The notes under the pieces were generated by a model that saw only the letters and a program-made list of their open reading frames with translations, searched no databases and was not told the origin of the DNA. Both the position numbers and the translations under genes were made by a program. From an uncultured Flavobacteriales bacterium (GTDB taxonomy: Bacteria; Bacteroidota; Bacteroidia; Flavobacteriales_D; Sanyastnellaceae), in contig CALCNZ010000329.1 in assembly GCA_937897625.1 (NCBI GenBank), positions 1 to 5,569 of the forward strand: a stretch of 5,569 bases of DNA, read 5' to 3'. Position 1 is the stretch's first letter. Every line of letters starts with the position of its first letter. Positions 1-5,569 of the stretch are shown one piece after another.

Positions 1-470
1 GACTTCAATAAATATGCTTTTAAACGTTCATTGAAAGAGGCTGGCTCTTGGAACATTTCCAGTCCATGAAAATTCACAAGTACTGGACCTGCTTTTATTT
101 TCCCTTTTTTCTTTTGCTGCAATAAATCCCAGCCGCTAAATCCTTTCACATAGATTAAATCGAACAGCGGAAATTTATCTTTCAGCAAGGAAGTAATTGC
201 GAAGGAATACTGATAAGATTCTTTGATGTAATGTCCGGGCATACCACTCGATTCAGGGAAACGAAGTGTATAGACAGTTAGGTTTTTTGAATTTTCGAAA
301 TGCTCTTTGACTTCTTCTACTTTAGGAAGTTTTTGTTTTCCGTAAACGCAGTGAACGAGCGTTATTTCATTTCCTAACTTTAGCAATTCATTGCACAAAT
401 TGAAACTGTGTCGCTGCATGCCTCCCGTTACGAAAGGGGTAATGCCATCGGTAAGCAAACAAATATTCAT
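1..470 (-). CDS. GT4-family glycosyltransferase, N-terminal part (runs off left edge)
   Basis: This is the beginning of a glycosyltransferase; 156 complete codons are visible before the window ends, so the C-terminal half, including the nucleotide-sugar-binding domain, is missing. It starts at ATG 470-468, whose ATGA overlaps the TGA stop of the preceding gene, so coupled translation is likely. The N-terminus MNICLLTDGITPFVTGGMQR is the usual first beta strand and glycine-rich loop of a GT-B fold GT4 enzyme, with the GGMQRH motif at residues 16-21. FDLIYVKG (103-110) and VLVNFHGLEMF (130-140) match the later strands and the H-G-x-E loop of the same domain. I see no signal peptide or membrane segment, so it is expected to be cytoplasmic or peripheral to the inner membrane. 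Position after two other glycosyltransferase genes suggests it adds one sugar of a surface polysaccharide repeat. Donor and acceptor are unknown. The family call is firm; specificity is open. Confidence 0.85.
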   Translation of the reverse strand, partial: MNICLLTDGITPFVTGGMQRHSFNLCNELLKLGNEITLVHCVYGKQKLPKVEEVKEHFENSKNLTVYTLRFPESSGMPGHYIKESYQYSFAITSLLKDKFPLFDLIYVKGFSGWDLLQQKKKGKIKAGPVLVNFHGLEMFQEPASFNERLKAYLLK

Positions 471-1648
471 TTTACGGAATGTATTTGTTGAAGAACTCTG
501 CGAGCATTGGCGCGCCAAGTGTGTTTTTCGAGAACTTTTTGTTGAAAGTTTTTGGCCTTTATCTCGAGTTCTTCAACAGCTGTAACTGAAGTGAGAAGCG
601 CTTCTTGAAAGGCATCGTCGGTGTTTTCAAACAAGACACCCTCGTCATTCGACATGACATCGGAAACACCCGCTTCGTTGACTGCAAGAATTGTTTTGCC
701 GAATATGGCATATTCGAATAGCTTCACGGGAGAGCAATACCATTCCGTATTGGGCAATGTTAAAATATCCATTGCTGAAATGTAATTGTAAACGTCTTCT
801 TTTGGAACAGATCCTGTAAAGTGAACACGCGAAGAAATTCCAAGATCGTTGGCGAGTTTTTTCAATTCAGGAATAAGGTATCCGTCGCCAACAACAAGGA
901 TCGCGATGTCGGTATACTTCAATTTCGAAACACCTCTGATGAGTCGATCAACTCCGTGATAAGGAAAGATTGAACCTACAAAACCAAGAACAGTTACGTC
1001 TGAAAGTTTATACTTTTTATTAATCTCTGCAACGTGAGACGGGTTGATTTTTATTTCTTGAATTTCTATTGCATTCGGAACCACCACGCATTTATCTGAG
1101 CTCAGTTTATATCGTTGAATAAGGTAGGCTTGAAGTGAACTCGTTACGGGCAAGACGAGGTTCGCCGATTGCAACAAATGCTTCAATTTCTTTTTTCCGA
1201 TTGCAGCAATGAAGGAAGACGTTTGTTCAAAGGACTTCACTTCTTCTTCGAAGGGGGCGTTTATTTCAACAATGTGTTTTATGTTGAAATGGGCAAGTAC
1301 CTCTGCACTGCCATTGCTCATCCACGCCGAGCGTTCGTATACAATATCTGGATTGAACGTTTGAATGGCTTTTTGAAGTTCATTCGCAGCGTATTTATCG
1401 AATCGAATTTGCTGAATCTCTTTAAGTGTTCGCCAAAGAATTTTCGGAATTACATTCTTCAACAATGATTTGAACGAAGTTGTATTTGAGCTTGGTGCGC
1501 TCGCTTTGGGCCTCTGACCCAACACTAAGATCTCTACGGTGCATCCTTCATCTCTGAACCCTTGAACCATCCCGCGCATGTGACTTCCGTAGCCTGTTGG
1601 CGCCTCGAAGTAGAGCGTGGGGTGAGGAGAATAGAATAGAATTTTCAT
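467..1648 (-). CDS. GT4-family glycosyltransferase (393 aa)
   Basis: This is a complete GT-B fold retaining-type glycosyltransferase of normal length for family GT4. The N-terminal acceptor domain opens with MKILFYSPHP and a GYGSHMRG loop (residues 19-26), then PDIVYERSAW (100-109) and HIVEINAP (125-132), a strand-loop pattern typical of these enzymes. The C-terminal donor domain shows GFVGSIFPYHGVDRLI (222-237), LVVGDG (251-256), VHFTGSVPKEDV (275-286) and SPVKLFEYAIFGK (306-318). In the E-x7-E signature the second Glu is E312, but the first position is Tyr304; another Glu, E302, lies two residues upstream. The start ATG 1648-1646 gives the expected MKIL strand and lies 3 nt after the TAA of the upstream gene. 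The stop overlaps the next start as ATGA. No Shine-Dalgarno is visible. It probably transfers a sugar from a nucleotide donor onto a growing lipid-linked oligosaccharide; the sugars are unknown. Confidence 0.88.
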   Translation of the reverse strand: MKILFYSPHPTLYFEAPTGYGSHMRGMVQGFRDEGCTVEILVLGQRPKASAPSSNTTSFKSLLKNVIPKILWRTLKEIQQIRFDKYAANELQKAIQTFNPDIVYERSAWMSNGSAEVLAHFNIKHIVEINAPFEEEVKSFEQTSSFIAAIGKKKLKHLLQSANLVLPVTSSLQAYLIQRYKLSSDKCVVVPNAIEIQEIKINPSHVAEINKKYKLSDVTVLGFVGSIFPYHGVDRLIRGVSKLKYTDIAILVVGDGYLIPELKKLANDLGISSRVHFTGSVPKEDVYNYISAMDILTLPNTEWYCSPVKLFEYAIFGKTILAVNEAGVSDVMSNDEGVLFENTDDAFQEALLTSVTAVEELEIKAKNFQQKVLEKHTWRANARRVLQQIHSVK

Positions 1649-1651
1649 GAA

Positions 1652-2905
1652 TTATTCAAAGGATTGCATGTGTTCCAACATCTCTTTTACGCGGAATGAA
1701 AGGGAATTGCTTTCGTTGCCTACTTGATTGAATTCTTTTCCAGTTGGCGGTTCGTTTTTCAAAAGCGATTGGAAGAATTTTTCCCAAGTTGTTCCGCGGT
1801 TCTCTTCTTCAATACTTTGAAGCACTTGTCCGTTGGCTCCCACATATAAATAAGGGGTGCCCAATGTTTGGTATTCAAAATATTTTGTGGTGAAAAAATC
1901 TTTGTTGTGGTCTGCCAATAAGATGATGCACCAGTGCGCTTGTGCTATGCGATCTTCAATTTTCTTTCCGATAGAATCGGAAATGCGCACGCAAGGATGG
2001 TGTTTGAAAATGTTTTGAATTTTTTCGAAGCTCGTGGAGTGAAAGTTAATGTTCAGCCTTTCATACAACGAGGGGTCGAACTCGCGAAGCTTTGAAAGGT
2101 CTTTCGCCATTTGCTCGAGAAAGGGCTCTGTGTCTAAGTAAATTTCTCCGCCATATTCGATAATAATTTCGCTCGAAGAAAAACCGAACGATTGTTCGGT
2201 AAGTTTTGGTTCGGAATGAAAATGTTTAAGGTGGTAGAATTTTTTACTTGACGAAGGAAGGAGATTCAAGGAAGAAAAATGCTCGAGTATCTGAACGGCT
2301 GGAGCCGACAGTACATCGGCGTTTTCAAGCACGTGAGAAACTTTTTGCACCTCTTCGTTCATTTTAGCTGGACTTAAAAACGGCATGCCATAGTTGCGCG
2401 CATTGAGCCAAGGGTCGCGAAAGTCTGCCCAGTATTTTATTGAAAGATGTTCCTTTTTCCATTCCGCAACTACACGAAGCATGTCCCAAGGTGCGCCAGT
2501 AGCGAAAATCCATTCAATCGGATGTTTTTTCGCGAGTTCGTTTAGTTTAGGGACAAGATGTTTTTCCCAGCCGAGACTAATGTCGTAAGGCGTGCCTTTG
2601 AAATTCTTTTTTACTGAATTGAGTGCCTTGCGGTACTGAAGTTTTTCGAAGAAGTTGGAGGGTTGTCTGAGCAAAATCTGAGGATAAACGCGAGGAAGGG
2701 AATGCACAAAAATATTTTTGTGGTTCACCTCTTCGCTCCAAACCGATTTGTCTGTATCGCTTATAGCATCTGCTTTTACGACATGAACAATGCAATTTTG
2801 TTCAGCGAATTCTTTGGCTAATTTTCCCCATCGCCTTCCACCAATTCCTTTGTTTGGAGGGAAGTCGTAATTAACAAGAATAATATGTTTATTAGTAGTT
2901 GGCAT
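1652..2905 (-). CDS. Divergent GT4-like glycosyltransferase (417 aa)
   Basis: This is probably a GT-B fold glycosyltransferase, less typical than its downstream neighbours. The N-terminal domain has LVNYDFPPNKGIGGRRWGKL (10-29), the FPP-x-GG-x-R start seen in WbuB-like GT4 proteins. WIFATGAPWDMLRVV (132-146) is followed by YWADFRDPW (158-166), a motif pair frequent in Bacteroidota GT4 enzymes. The C-terminal domain has IIIEYGGEIYLDTEPFLEQM (247-266) and TTKYFEYQTLGTPYLYVG (339-356), equivalent to the family's donor-binding K-x-x-E-Y-x-x-x-G-x-P segment. The E-x7-E position reads D336-x7-E344. ATG 2905-2903 is supported because the FPP strand follows directly. It lies inside the end of the aminotransferase gene, giving a 14 nt overlap. 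No signal peptide or membrane helix is visible. It likely builds the same polysaccharide as its neighbours, but substrate is unknown, and the many lineage-specific stretches leave some doubt about catalytic activity. Confidence 0.75.
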   Translation of the reverse strand: MPTTNKHIILVNYDFPPNKGIGGRRWGKLAKEFAEQNCIVHVVKADAISDTDKSVWSEEVNHKNIFVHSLPRVYPQILLRQPSNFFEKLQYRKALNSVKKNFKGTPYDISLGWEKHLVPKLNELAKKHPIEWIFATGAPWDMLRVVAEWKKEHLSIKYWADFRDPWLNARNYGMPFLSPAKMNEEVQKVSHVLENADVLSAPAVQILEHFSSLNLLPSSSKKFYHLKHFHSEPKLTEQSFGFSSSEIIIEYGGEIYLDTEPFLEQMAKDLSKLREFDPSLYERLNINFHSTSFEKIQNIFKHHPCVRISDSIGKKIEDRIAQAHWCIILLADHNKDFFTTKYFEYQTLGTPYLYVGANGQVLQSIEEENRGTTWEKFFQSLLKNEPPTGKEFNQVGNESNSLSFRVKEMLEHMQSFE

Positions 2906-3986
2906 TTACATGCTCGGCTACGTAAGCGATCTGTTCGGGAGTCAATTCAGAATACATGGGCAACGAAAGAATTCTTTTTGCCAGTCTTGCTGCCACCGGA
3001 TAGTCGGCTTCGGTATGATGAAAACGCGCGGTGTAGCAGGGCATCAAAGGCAACGGAACAGGGTAGTGCACCGCAGTGTCTATTTGCGCTTCTTTCAATT
3101 TCGCCATAAGTCCGTCGCGGTCTTCGTGTTGAATCACGTACAAGTGAAACACATGACGGAAGTCTTCGCGTTCGATGGGTTTCACGACATTTTCATTCAG
3201 AAGTGAATGATACAAATGCGCGTTTGTTCTGCGGCCTTCTGTCCATGATTCGAGGTGAGGAAGTTTTGTATTGAGGACGGCTGCTTGTATGCCGTCCATG
3301 CGCGAATTTCTTCCTTCGCGAATGTGGTTGTGTTTACCTTCTTGACCGTGGTTCGCGATGGCTCGGGCGATTTTCGCAATGTCGTCGTGGTTGGTAACCA
3401 TGCCGCCCGCGTCGCCGTAGGCGCCTAAGTTTTTACCTGGGTAAAAACTAAAACTTGCAGCCTGTCCAAAGGTTCCCGCTTTTTTTCCGTGAATGGTTGC
3501 AGCATGCGATTGCGCGCAGTCTTCTAGAACGAGGAGGCCGTGTTTGTTTGCAATCGCCATTAGCGCATTCATGTCAACCGGATTTCCGTACAAGTGCACC
3601 GGAATGATTGCTTTGGTGCGCGGTGTAATGCGCTCTTCTATTTTCGAAATGTCAATAAGGAAATGCTCATCAACATCTACAAATACGGGAACTCCTCCGG
3701 CTGTGGTTACAGCTTCCGCTGTGCTTATCCAGCTTATCGCAGGAACAAGAACCTCATCGCCCGGTTGAATGCCCATGGCCACCAACAGTATTTCCAAACT
3801 ATCGGTTCCATTCGCACACGCAATCGTATGCTTGAGACCCATGAACTCGCTATAACTTTTTTCAAAAGCATCTGCTGCTGGTCCACCAATGAATGAAGTA
3901 TTTGCAATAATGTGCGCTATGGCAGCATCCATTTCAGATTGAATGGATAAATACTGTGCGCGAAGATCTACAAATGGAATGTGCAT
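2892..3986 (-). CDS. wlbC: WlbC/WbpE-type PLP-dependent sugar aminotransferase (DegT/DnrJ/EryC1/StrS family)
   Basis: This is a fold-type I, PLP-dependent nucleotide-sugar aminotransferase, 364 aa, a normal length for the family. It begins with MHIPFVDLRAQY, the standard start of these enzymes. Visible motifs are ACANGTDSLEI (56-66, PLP phosphate binding), VLEDCAQSHAA (153-163, with D156 expected at the pyridine nitrogen and Q159 near the ring), SFSFYPGKNLGAYGDAGG (178-195, with K185 as the Schiff-base lysine) and NSRMDGIQAAVL (227-238). By analogy with WbpE/WlbC it moves an amino group, usually from glutamate, to C3 of UDP-2-acetamido-3-keto-GlcA, giving UDP-GlcNAc3NA. The two genes upstream encode the matching dehydrogenase and acetyltransferase, which supports this reading over other sugar aminotransferases of the family. 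Its ATG overlaps the preceding TAA by one base (TAATG). The gene looks more GC-rich than the dehydrogenase gene. The family is certain and the exact substrate inferred. Confidence 0.9.
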   Translation of the reverse strand: MHIPFVDLRAQYLSIQSEMDAAIAHIIANTSFIGGPAADAFEKSYSEFMGLKHTIACANGTDSLEILLVAMGIQPGDEVLVPAISWISTAEAVTTAGGVPVFVDVDEHFLIDISKIEERITPRTKAIIPVHLYGNPVDMNALMAIANKHGLLVLEDCAQSHAATIHGKKAGTFGQAASFSFYPGKNLGAYGDAGGMVTNHDDIAKIARAIANHGQEGKHNHIREGRNSRMDGIQAAVLNTKLPHLESWTEGRRTNAHLYHSLLNENVVKPIEREDFRHVFHLYVIQHEDRDGLMAKLKEAQIDTAVHYPVPLPLMPCYTARFHHTEADYPVAARLAKRILSLPMYSELTPEQIAYVAEHVNANY

Positions 3987-4444
3987 TAACGTATTTTTTT
4001 TGCGGGATTACCAACGTATATCCCCGGTTGAGTGATGTTTTTTGTTACCACAGCTCCTGCACCAATCACGACATTGTCGCATATTGAAACAGGAAGCAAT
4101 GTTACGTTTGAACCTATGGAAACATGATTTCCAATTTCAGTGGAAGACCATTTCGTTTTGTCGTTTCCCGAAGGTCCTCCTTCTTTAAATAAATCGTTGG
4201 TGAACATTACACCATGCGCAATGAAGCAGTCCGATCCAATAGTCACCAATTCGCAAATGAATGTGTGGCTCTGAATACGCGTGCGGTCCCCAATTTTAAC
4301 TCCTTTTTGAATTTCAACAAAAGGGCCAACGAACACGTCGTTTCCAATTTCACATTCGTACAAATTCACGGGTTCAACAACCGTAACTCCTGTTCCGAAT
4401 TGCACGTCACGAATCTGTGCAGTGTATTTTTTTATCTCGTTCAT
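3986..4444 (-). CDS. wlbB: WlbB/WbpD-type sugar N-acetyltransferase (left-handed beta-helix)
   Basis: This is a 152-residue acyltransferase made almost wholly of hexapeptide repeats, which fold as a left-handed beta-helix and act as trimers with acyl-CoA bound between subunits. Repeats are visible at 33-62 (IGNDVF, VGPFVE, IGDRTR), 69-80 (IGSDCF, IAHGVM) and 104-132 (IGNHVS, IGSNVT, IGAGAV), ending with the common YVGNPAKKIR tail. The segment SHTFICELVTIG (59-70) followed by HGVMFTNDLF (77-86) closely resembles WlbB/WbpD, whose active site lies in that region (the Asn of FTND, N83, is a likely active-site residue). By analogy it acetylates the 3-amino group of UDP-GlcNAc3NA to give UDP-GlcNAc3NAcA. 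ATG 4444-4442 overlaps the dehydrogenase TGA as ATGA. FdtC/QdtC-type acetyltransferases acting on dTDP-3-amino-6-deoxyhexoses are close relatives, but the WlbA-like neighbour argues for the uronate substrate. Confidence 0.85.
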   Translation of the reverse strand: MNEIKKYTAQIRDVQFGTGVTVVEPVNLYECEIGNDVFVGPFVEIQKGVKIGDRTRIQSHTFICELVTIGSDCFIAHGVMFTNDLFKEGGPSGNDKTKWSSTEIGNHVSIGSNVTLLPVSICDNVVIGAGAVVTKNITQPGIYVGNPAKKIR

Positions 4445-5451
4445 TGCAGAATGTTCGCGTAAATTTTTTCAATGGCATCAACACTTCTTACGCCTTCTAT
4501 TCCTTCTACATTCTGTCCAACTCCAGTTTGAATTTCTTTCACAATACCTGCAATAACTTTATCGTGATTGCTGCTTGTTCCTTGATATTTTCCGTAGGCG
4601 TTTGGCTTGTCGTTGAAGTCTATATTGCTGTCTAATTCATGACCTTCAACATTCCAGAACTCTATTTTATTCAGATAAGCACCACCAATTTTAATGCTTC
4701 CTTTTTCACCAATAATGGTAATGCTTCCTTCGTAATTTTTCTCGTAAACACAGGTGGTCCAAACCAAAGAACCTAATGCCCCGTTTTCAAATTCCATCAC
4801 AGCAACGCCGCTGTCTTCGGTTTCAATGTTGTGATTTTGAGTGGCAGCTTTGGCTTTCACACTCACTACATTTCCACACCACCAGATAAGTAAATCAATG
4901 AAGTGACTGGCTTGCGTAAACAGCGCTCCTCCTTCTTTTTCAATCTTTCCTCTCCACGGAGAATCGTCATAGTAACCTTGGTAGCGGTTCCACAACACGT
5001 CACATTTCACCATGAAAATTTTACCTAACCAACCTTCACGAATGGCTTGTTCAGCAAGGATTACAGGAACATTGAATCTGTTTTGCTTCACCACCCACAA
5101 TTTCTTTCCGCAAGCTGCGGCAGTATCATTCATGCGATTTGCTTCCTCAACAGAAAGCGACATGGGTTTTTCAACGAGAACATTGAATCCAGCTTTCAGA
5201 GCAGCAATGCTTTGTTCAGCATGAAGGGCGTGTGGGGTAACTACATTGATAACGTCGGCTTCAATGCTCTTCAACATTTCATCGAAGGAAGAATACACCG
5301 GAATATTTCCATATAGGTCGGAGAGTGCGCGCGCCGACTCAATGTGGCTATCGCACAACGCAACAATTTCTATTTCCGGATTAGCGTCTAAGACAGCAAC
5401 GTGTCGCTTCCCAATACTTCCACATCCGACTACTGCAAACTTGATTTTCAT
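4441..5451 (-). CDS. wlbA: WlbA/WbpB-type UDP-N-acetyl-glucosaminuronate 3-dehydrogenase (Gfo/Idh/MocA family)
   Basis: This is a 336-residue NAD-dependent sugar oxidoreductase. The N-terminal Rossmann domain shows FAVVGCGSIGKRH (5-17) and an acidic residue ending strand 2 (D34). The family's catalytic motif EKP is at 94-96, with K95 as the lysine. VVKQNRFN (120-127), QASHFIDLL (180-188, with H183 and D186), ETEDSGVAV (210-218) and EGSITIIGEKG (241-251) are close to what I recall of WlbA proteins and not just of the broad superfamily. It would oxidise C3 of UDP-GlcNAcA to the 3-keto sugar; some WlbA/WbpB enzymes recycle tightly held NADH with 2-oxoglutarate. I place the start at ATG 5451-5449, giving MKIKFAVVGCG. 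An in-frame TTG at 5469-5467 would add six residues with no family support. It begins 18 nt after the preceding stop and no Shine-Dalgarno is visible. The acetyltransferase and aminotransferase that follow complete the three-step cassette. Confidence 0.87.
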   Translation of the reverse strand: MKIKFAVVGCGSIGKRHVAVLDANPEIEIVALCDSHIESARALSDLYGNIPVYSSFDEMLKSIEADVINVVTPHALHAEQSIAALKAGFNVLVEKPMSLSVEEANRMNDTAAACGKKLWVVKQNRFNVPVILAEQAIREGWLGKIFMVKCDVLWNRYQGYYDDSPWRGKIEKEGGALFTQASHFIDLLIWWCGNVVSVKAKAATQNHNIETEDSGVAVMEFENGALGSLVWTTCVYEKNYEGSITIIGEKGSIKIGGAYLNKIEFWNVEGHELDSNIDFNDKPNAYGKYQGTSSNHDKVIAGIVKEIQTGVGQNVEGIEGVRSVDAIEKIYANILQ

Positions 5452-5469
5452 CGGTTGCAAAGTAATCAA

Positions 5470-5569
5470 TCATTTTTGAATTTCCACGACCTTTTGGTCG
5501 AGGAATTCCTTCAAGGAATAATTTTTAAGACTTCGATGACCGAAGAATTCTTCTTTAGTTTCCTCATTG
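5470..5569 (-). CDS. 3' end of an unidentified upstream gene (partial)
   Basis: One minus-strand frame stays open from the right edge to TGA 5472-5470, encoding 32 residues that end in LKEFLDQKVVEIQK. The peptide is hydrophilic with alternating charged and hydrophobic positions, as expected for the C-terminal helix or strand of a soluble protein. The other two frames hit stops early. The stop lies 18 nt before the dehydrogenase start, the same tight spacing seen elsewhere in this cluster, so it is probably the preceding gene of the same operon. I do not recognise the protein. A UDP-GlcNAc 6-dehydrogenase or other polysaccharide gene would fit the context, but nothing in the visible residues shows it. 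Confidence 0.6.
   Translation of the reverse strand, partial: NEETKEEFFGHRSLKNYSLKEFLDQKVVEIQK
5478..5508. repeat. Imperfect inverted repeat at the end of the upstream gene
   Basis: Arms CGACC (5487-5491) and GGTCG (5496-5500) enclose a TTTT loop. Pairing continues past one A-A mismatch through CC/GG (5484-5485 with 5502-5503) and, after a single bulged T at 5483, through GAATT/AATTC (5478-5482 with 5504-5508). That is about 12 base pairs in 31 nt. It lies in the last codons of the upstream partial gene. No U-run follows it on the minus strand (the next bases read AAAAATG), so it does not look like an intrinsic terminator for this operon. Confidence 0.6.
5505..5519. repeat. Perfect short inverted repeat ATTCCTT-C-AAGGAAT
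   Basis: The arms ATTCCTT (5505-5511) and AAGGAAT (5513-5519) are exact reverse complements around a single C; an RNA hairpin would pair five bases with a five-base loop. It shares bases 5505-5508 with the neighbouring inverted repeat, so the two are mutually exclusive structures. Being inside coding sequence, it may be chance. Confidence 0.4.
5531..5545. repeat. Short inverted repeat CTTCG-ATGAC-CGAAG
   Basis: Five-base arms (5531-5535 and 5541-5545) flank a five-base loop. A further AAGA/TCTT pairing is possible outside it (5527-5530 with 5549-5552) if three bases bulge. It lies within the partial upstream gene and is the third stem in about 75 nt. No function is evident. Confidence 0.35.

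Larger units (their letters stand above)
1..5569 (-). other. Single minus-strand polysaccharide-biosynthesis operon (interior)
   Basis: Six recognisable genes plus the tail of a seventh all read leftward with junctions of +18, -4, -1, -14, +3 and -4 nt. Three junctions are classic stop-start overlaps (ATGA at 4444-4441, TAATG at 3988-3984, ATGA at 470-467). There is no space for internal promoters or terminators outside coding sequence, so one transcript is the simplest reading. The order is nucleotide-sugar synthesis first, then glycosyltransferases. Both operon ends lie outside the window. Confidence 0.8.

Noticed and set aside
1169..1468. 99-codon plus-strand open frame opposite the GT4 gene.
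   Set aside because: It lies antisense to clear glycosyltransferase motifs and has no recognisable domain; it is an antisense shadow.
2577..2795. 72-codon minus-strand frame inside the divergent glycosyltransferase gene.
   Set aside because: It is an alternative frame of an established gene, rich in Arg, Cys and Gln, with no domain or start signal.
3493..3896. Two overlapping plus-strand open frames (91 and 100 codons) opposite the aminotransferase gene.
   Set aside because: Both are antisense to the PLP-binding and catalytic region of a certain gene, and the peptides look compositionally unnatural.
5452..5469. In-frame TTG at 5469-5467 as an earlier start for the dehydrogenase.
   Set aside because: It adds six residues (ITLQP and a leading Met) ahead of the standard MKIKFAVVGCG start. 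TTG is a weak start, no ribosome site supports it, and ATG 5451-5449 fits the family.
5381..5473. ATG at 5473-5471 overlapping the upstream TGA as ATGA, opening a 30-codon minus-strand frame.
   Set aside because: The frame is out of register with the dehydrogenase and encodes an unremarkable Cys/Arg-ended peptide over the well-conserved Rossmann-coding region. The ATGA is probably chance.
5012..5479. Three plus-strand open frames of 70-89 codons opposite the dehydrogenase gene.
   Set aside because: They are antisense to conserved Gfo/Idh/MocA motifs, overlap one another, and show no protein-like domain.
5478..5530. Inverted repeat followed on the plus strand by ATTTTT, as a rho-independent terminator for a plus-strand gene.
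   Set aside because: The T-run at 5521-5526 is more than 10 nt from the stem, and no plus-strand gene is supported upstream of it. On the minus strand no U-run follows.

Overview
The window lies entirely inside a minus-strand polysaccharide-biosynthesis gene cluster. It is almost fully coding, with no long intergenic gap, no RNA gene, no mobile element and no CRISPR array that I can see. Read 5'->3' on the minus strand (right to left here), the order is: the 3' tail of an unidentified upstream gene (5568-5470); a WlbA/WbpB-type Gfo/Idh/MocA dehydrogenase (5451-4441); a WlbB/WbpD-type left-handed beta-helix N-acetyltransferase (4444-3986); a WlbC/WbpE-type PLP aminotransferase (3986-2892); a divergent GT-B glycosyltransferase (2905-1652); a GT4-family glycosyltransferase (1648-467); and the N-terminal part of another GT4 glycosyltransferase that runs off the left edge (470-1).

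The three enzyme genes form a recognisable cassette. In the characterised pathway, WlbA oxidises C3 of UDP-GlcNAcA, WlbC transaminates the 3-keto sugar, and WlbB acetylates the new amine to give UDP-2,3-diacetamido-2,3-dideoxy-D-glucuronate (UDP-GlcNAc3NAcA). WlbD/WbpI then epimerises this to the D-manno form. The UDP-GlcNAc 6-dehydrogenase that makes the substrate and the 2-epimerase are not in the window. The glycosyltransferases that follow probably add this or other sugars to a lipid-linked O-antigen, capsule or exopolysaccharide repeat unit at the cytoplasmic face of the inner membrane; their donors and acceptors cannot be read from the sequence.

All junctions are tight: 18 nt gap, 4 nt overlap, 1 nt overlap, 14 nt overlap, 3 nt gap, 4 nt overlap. 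This indicates one polycistronic unit with translational coupling; its promoter and terminator lie outside the window.

The likely host is a member of the Bacteroidota, at moderate confidence. None of the internal starts has a convincing Shine-Dalgarno sequence, the DNA is moderately AT-rich, and the glycosyltransferase signatures (for example the ADFRDPW motif) are of a kind common in that phylum. I see no wholly new system. The points most worth a second look are the wlbABC-like cassette without an adjacent epimerase, the divergent glycosyltransferase, and a cluster of inverted repeats at the end of the upstream gene.
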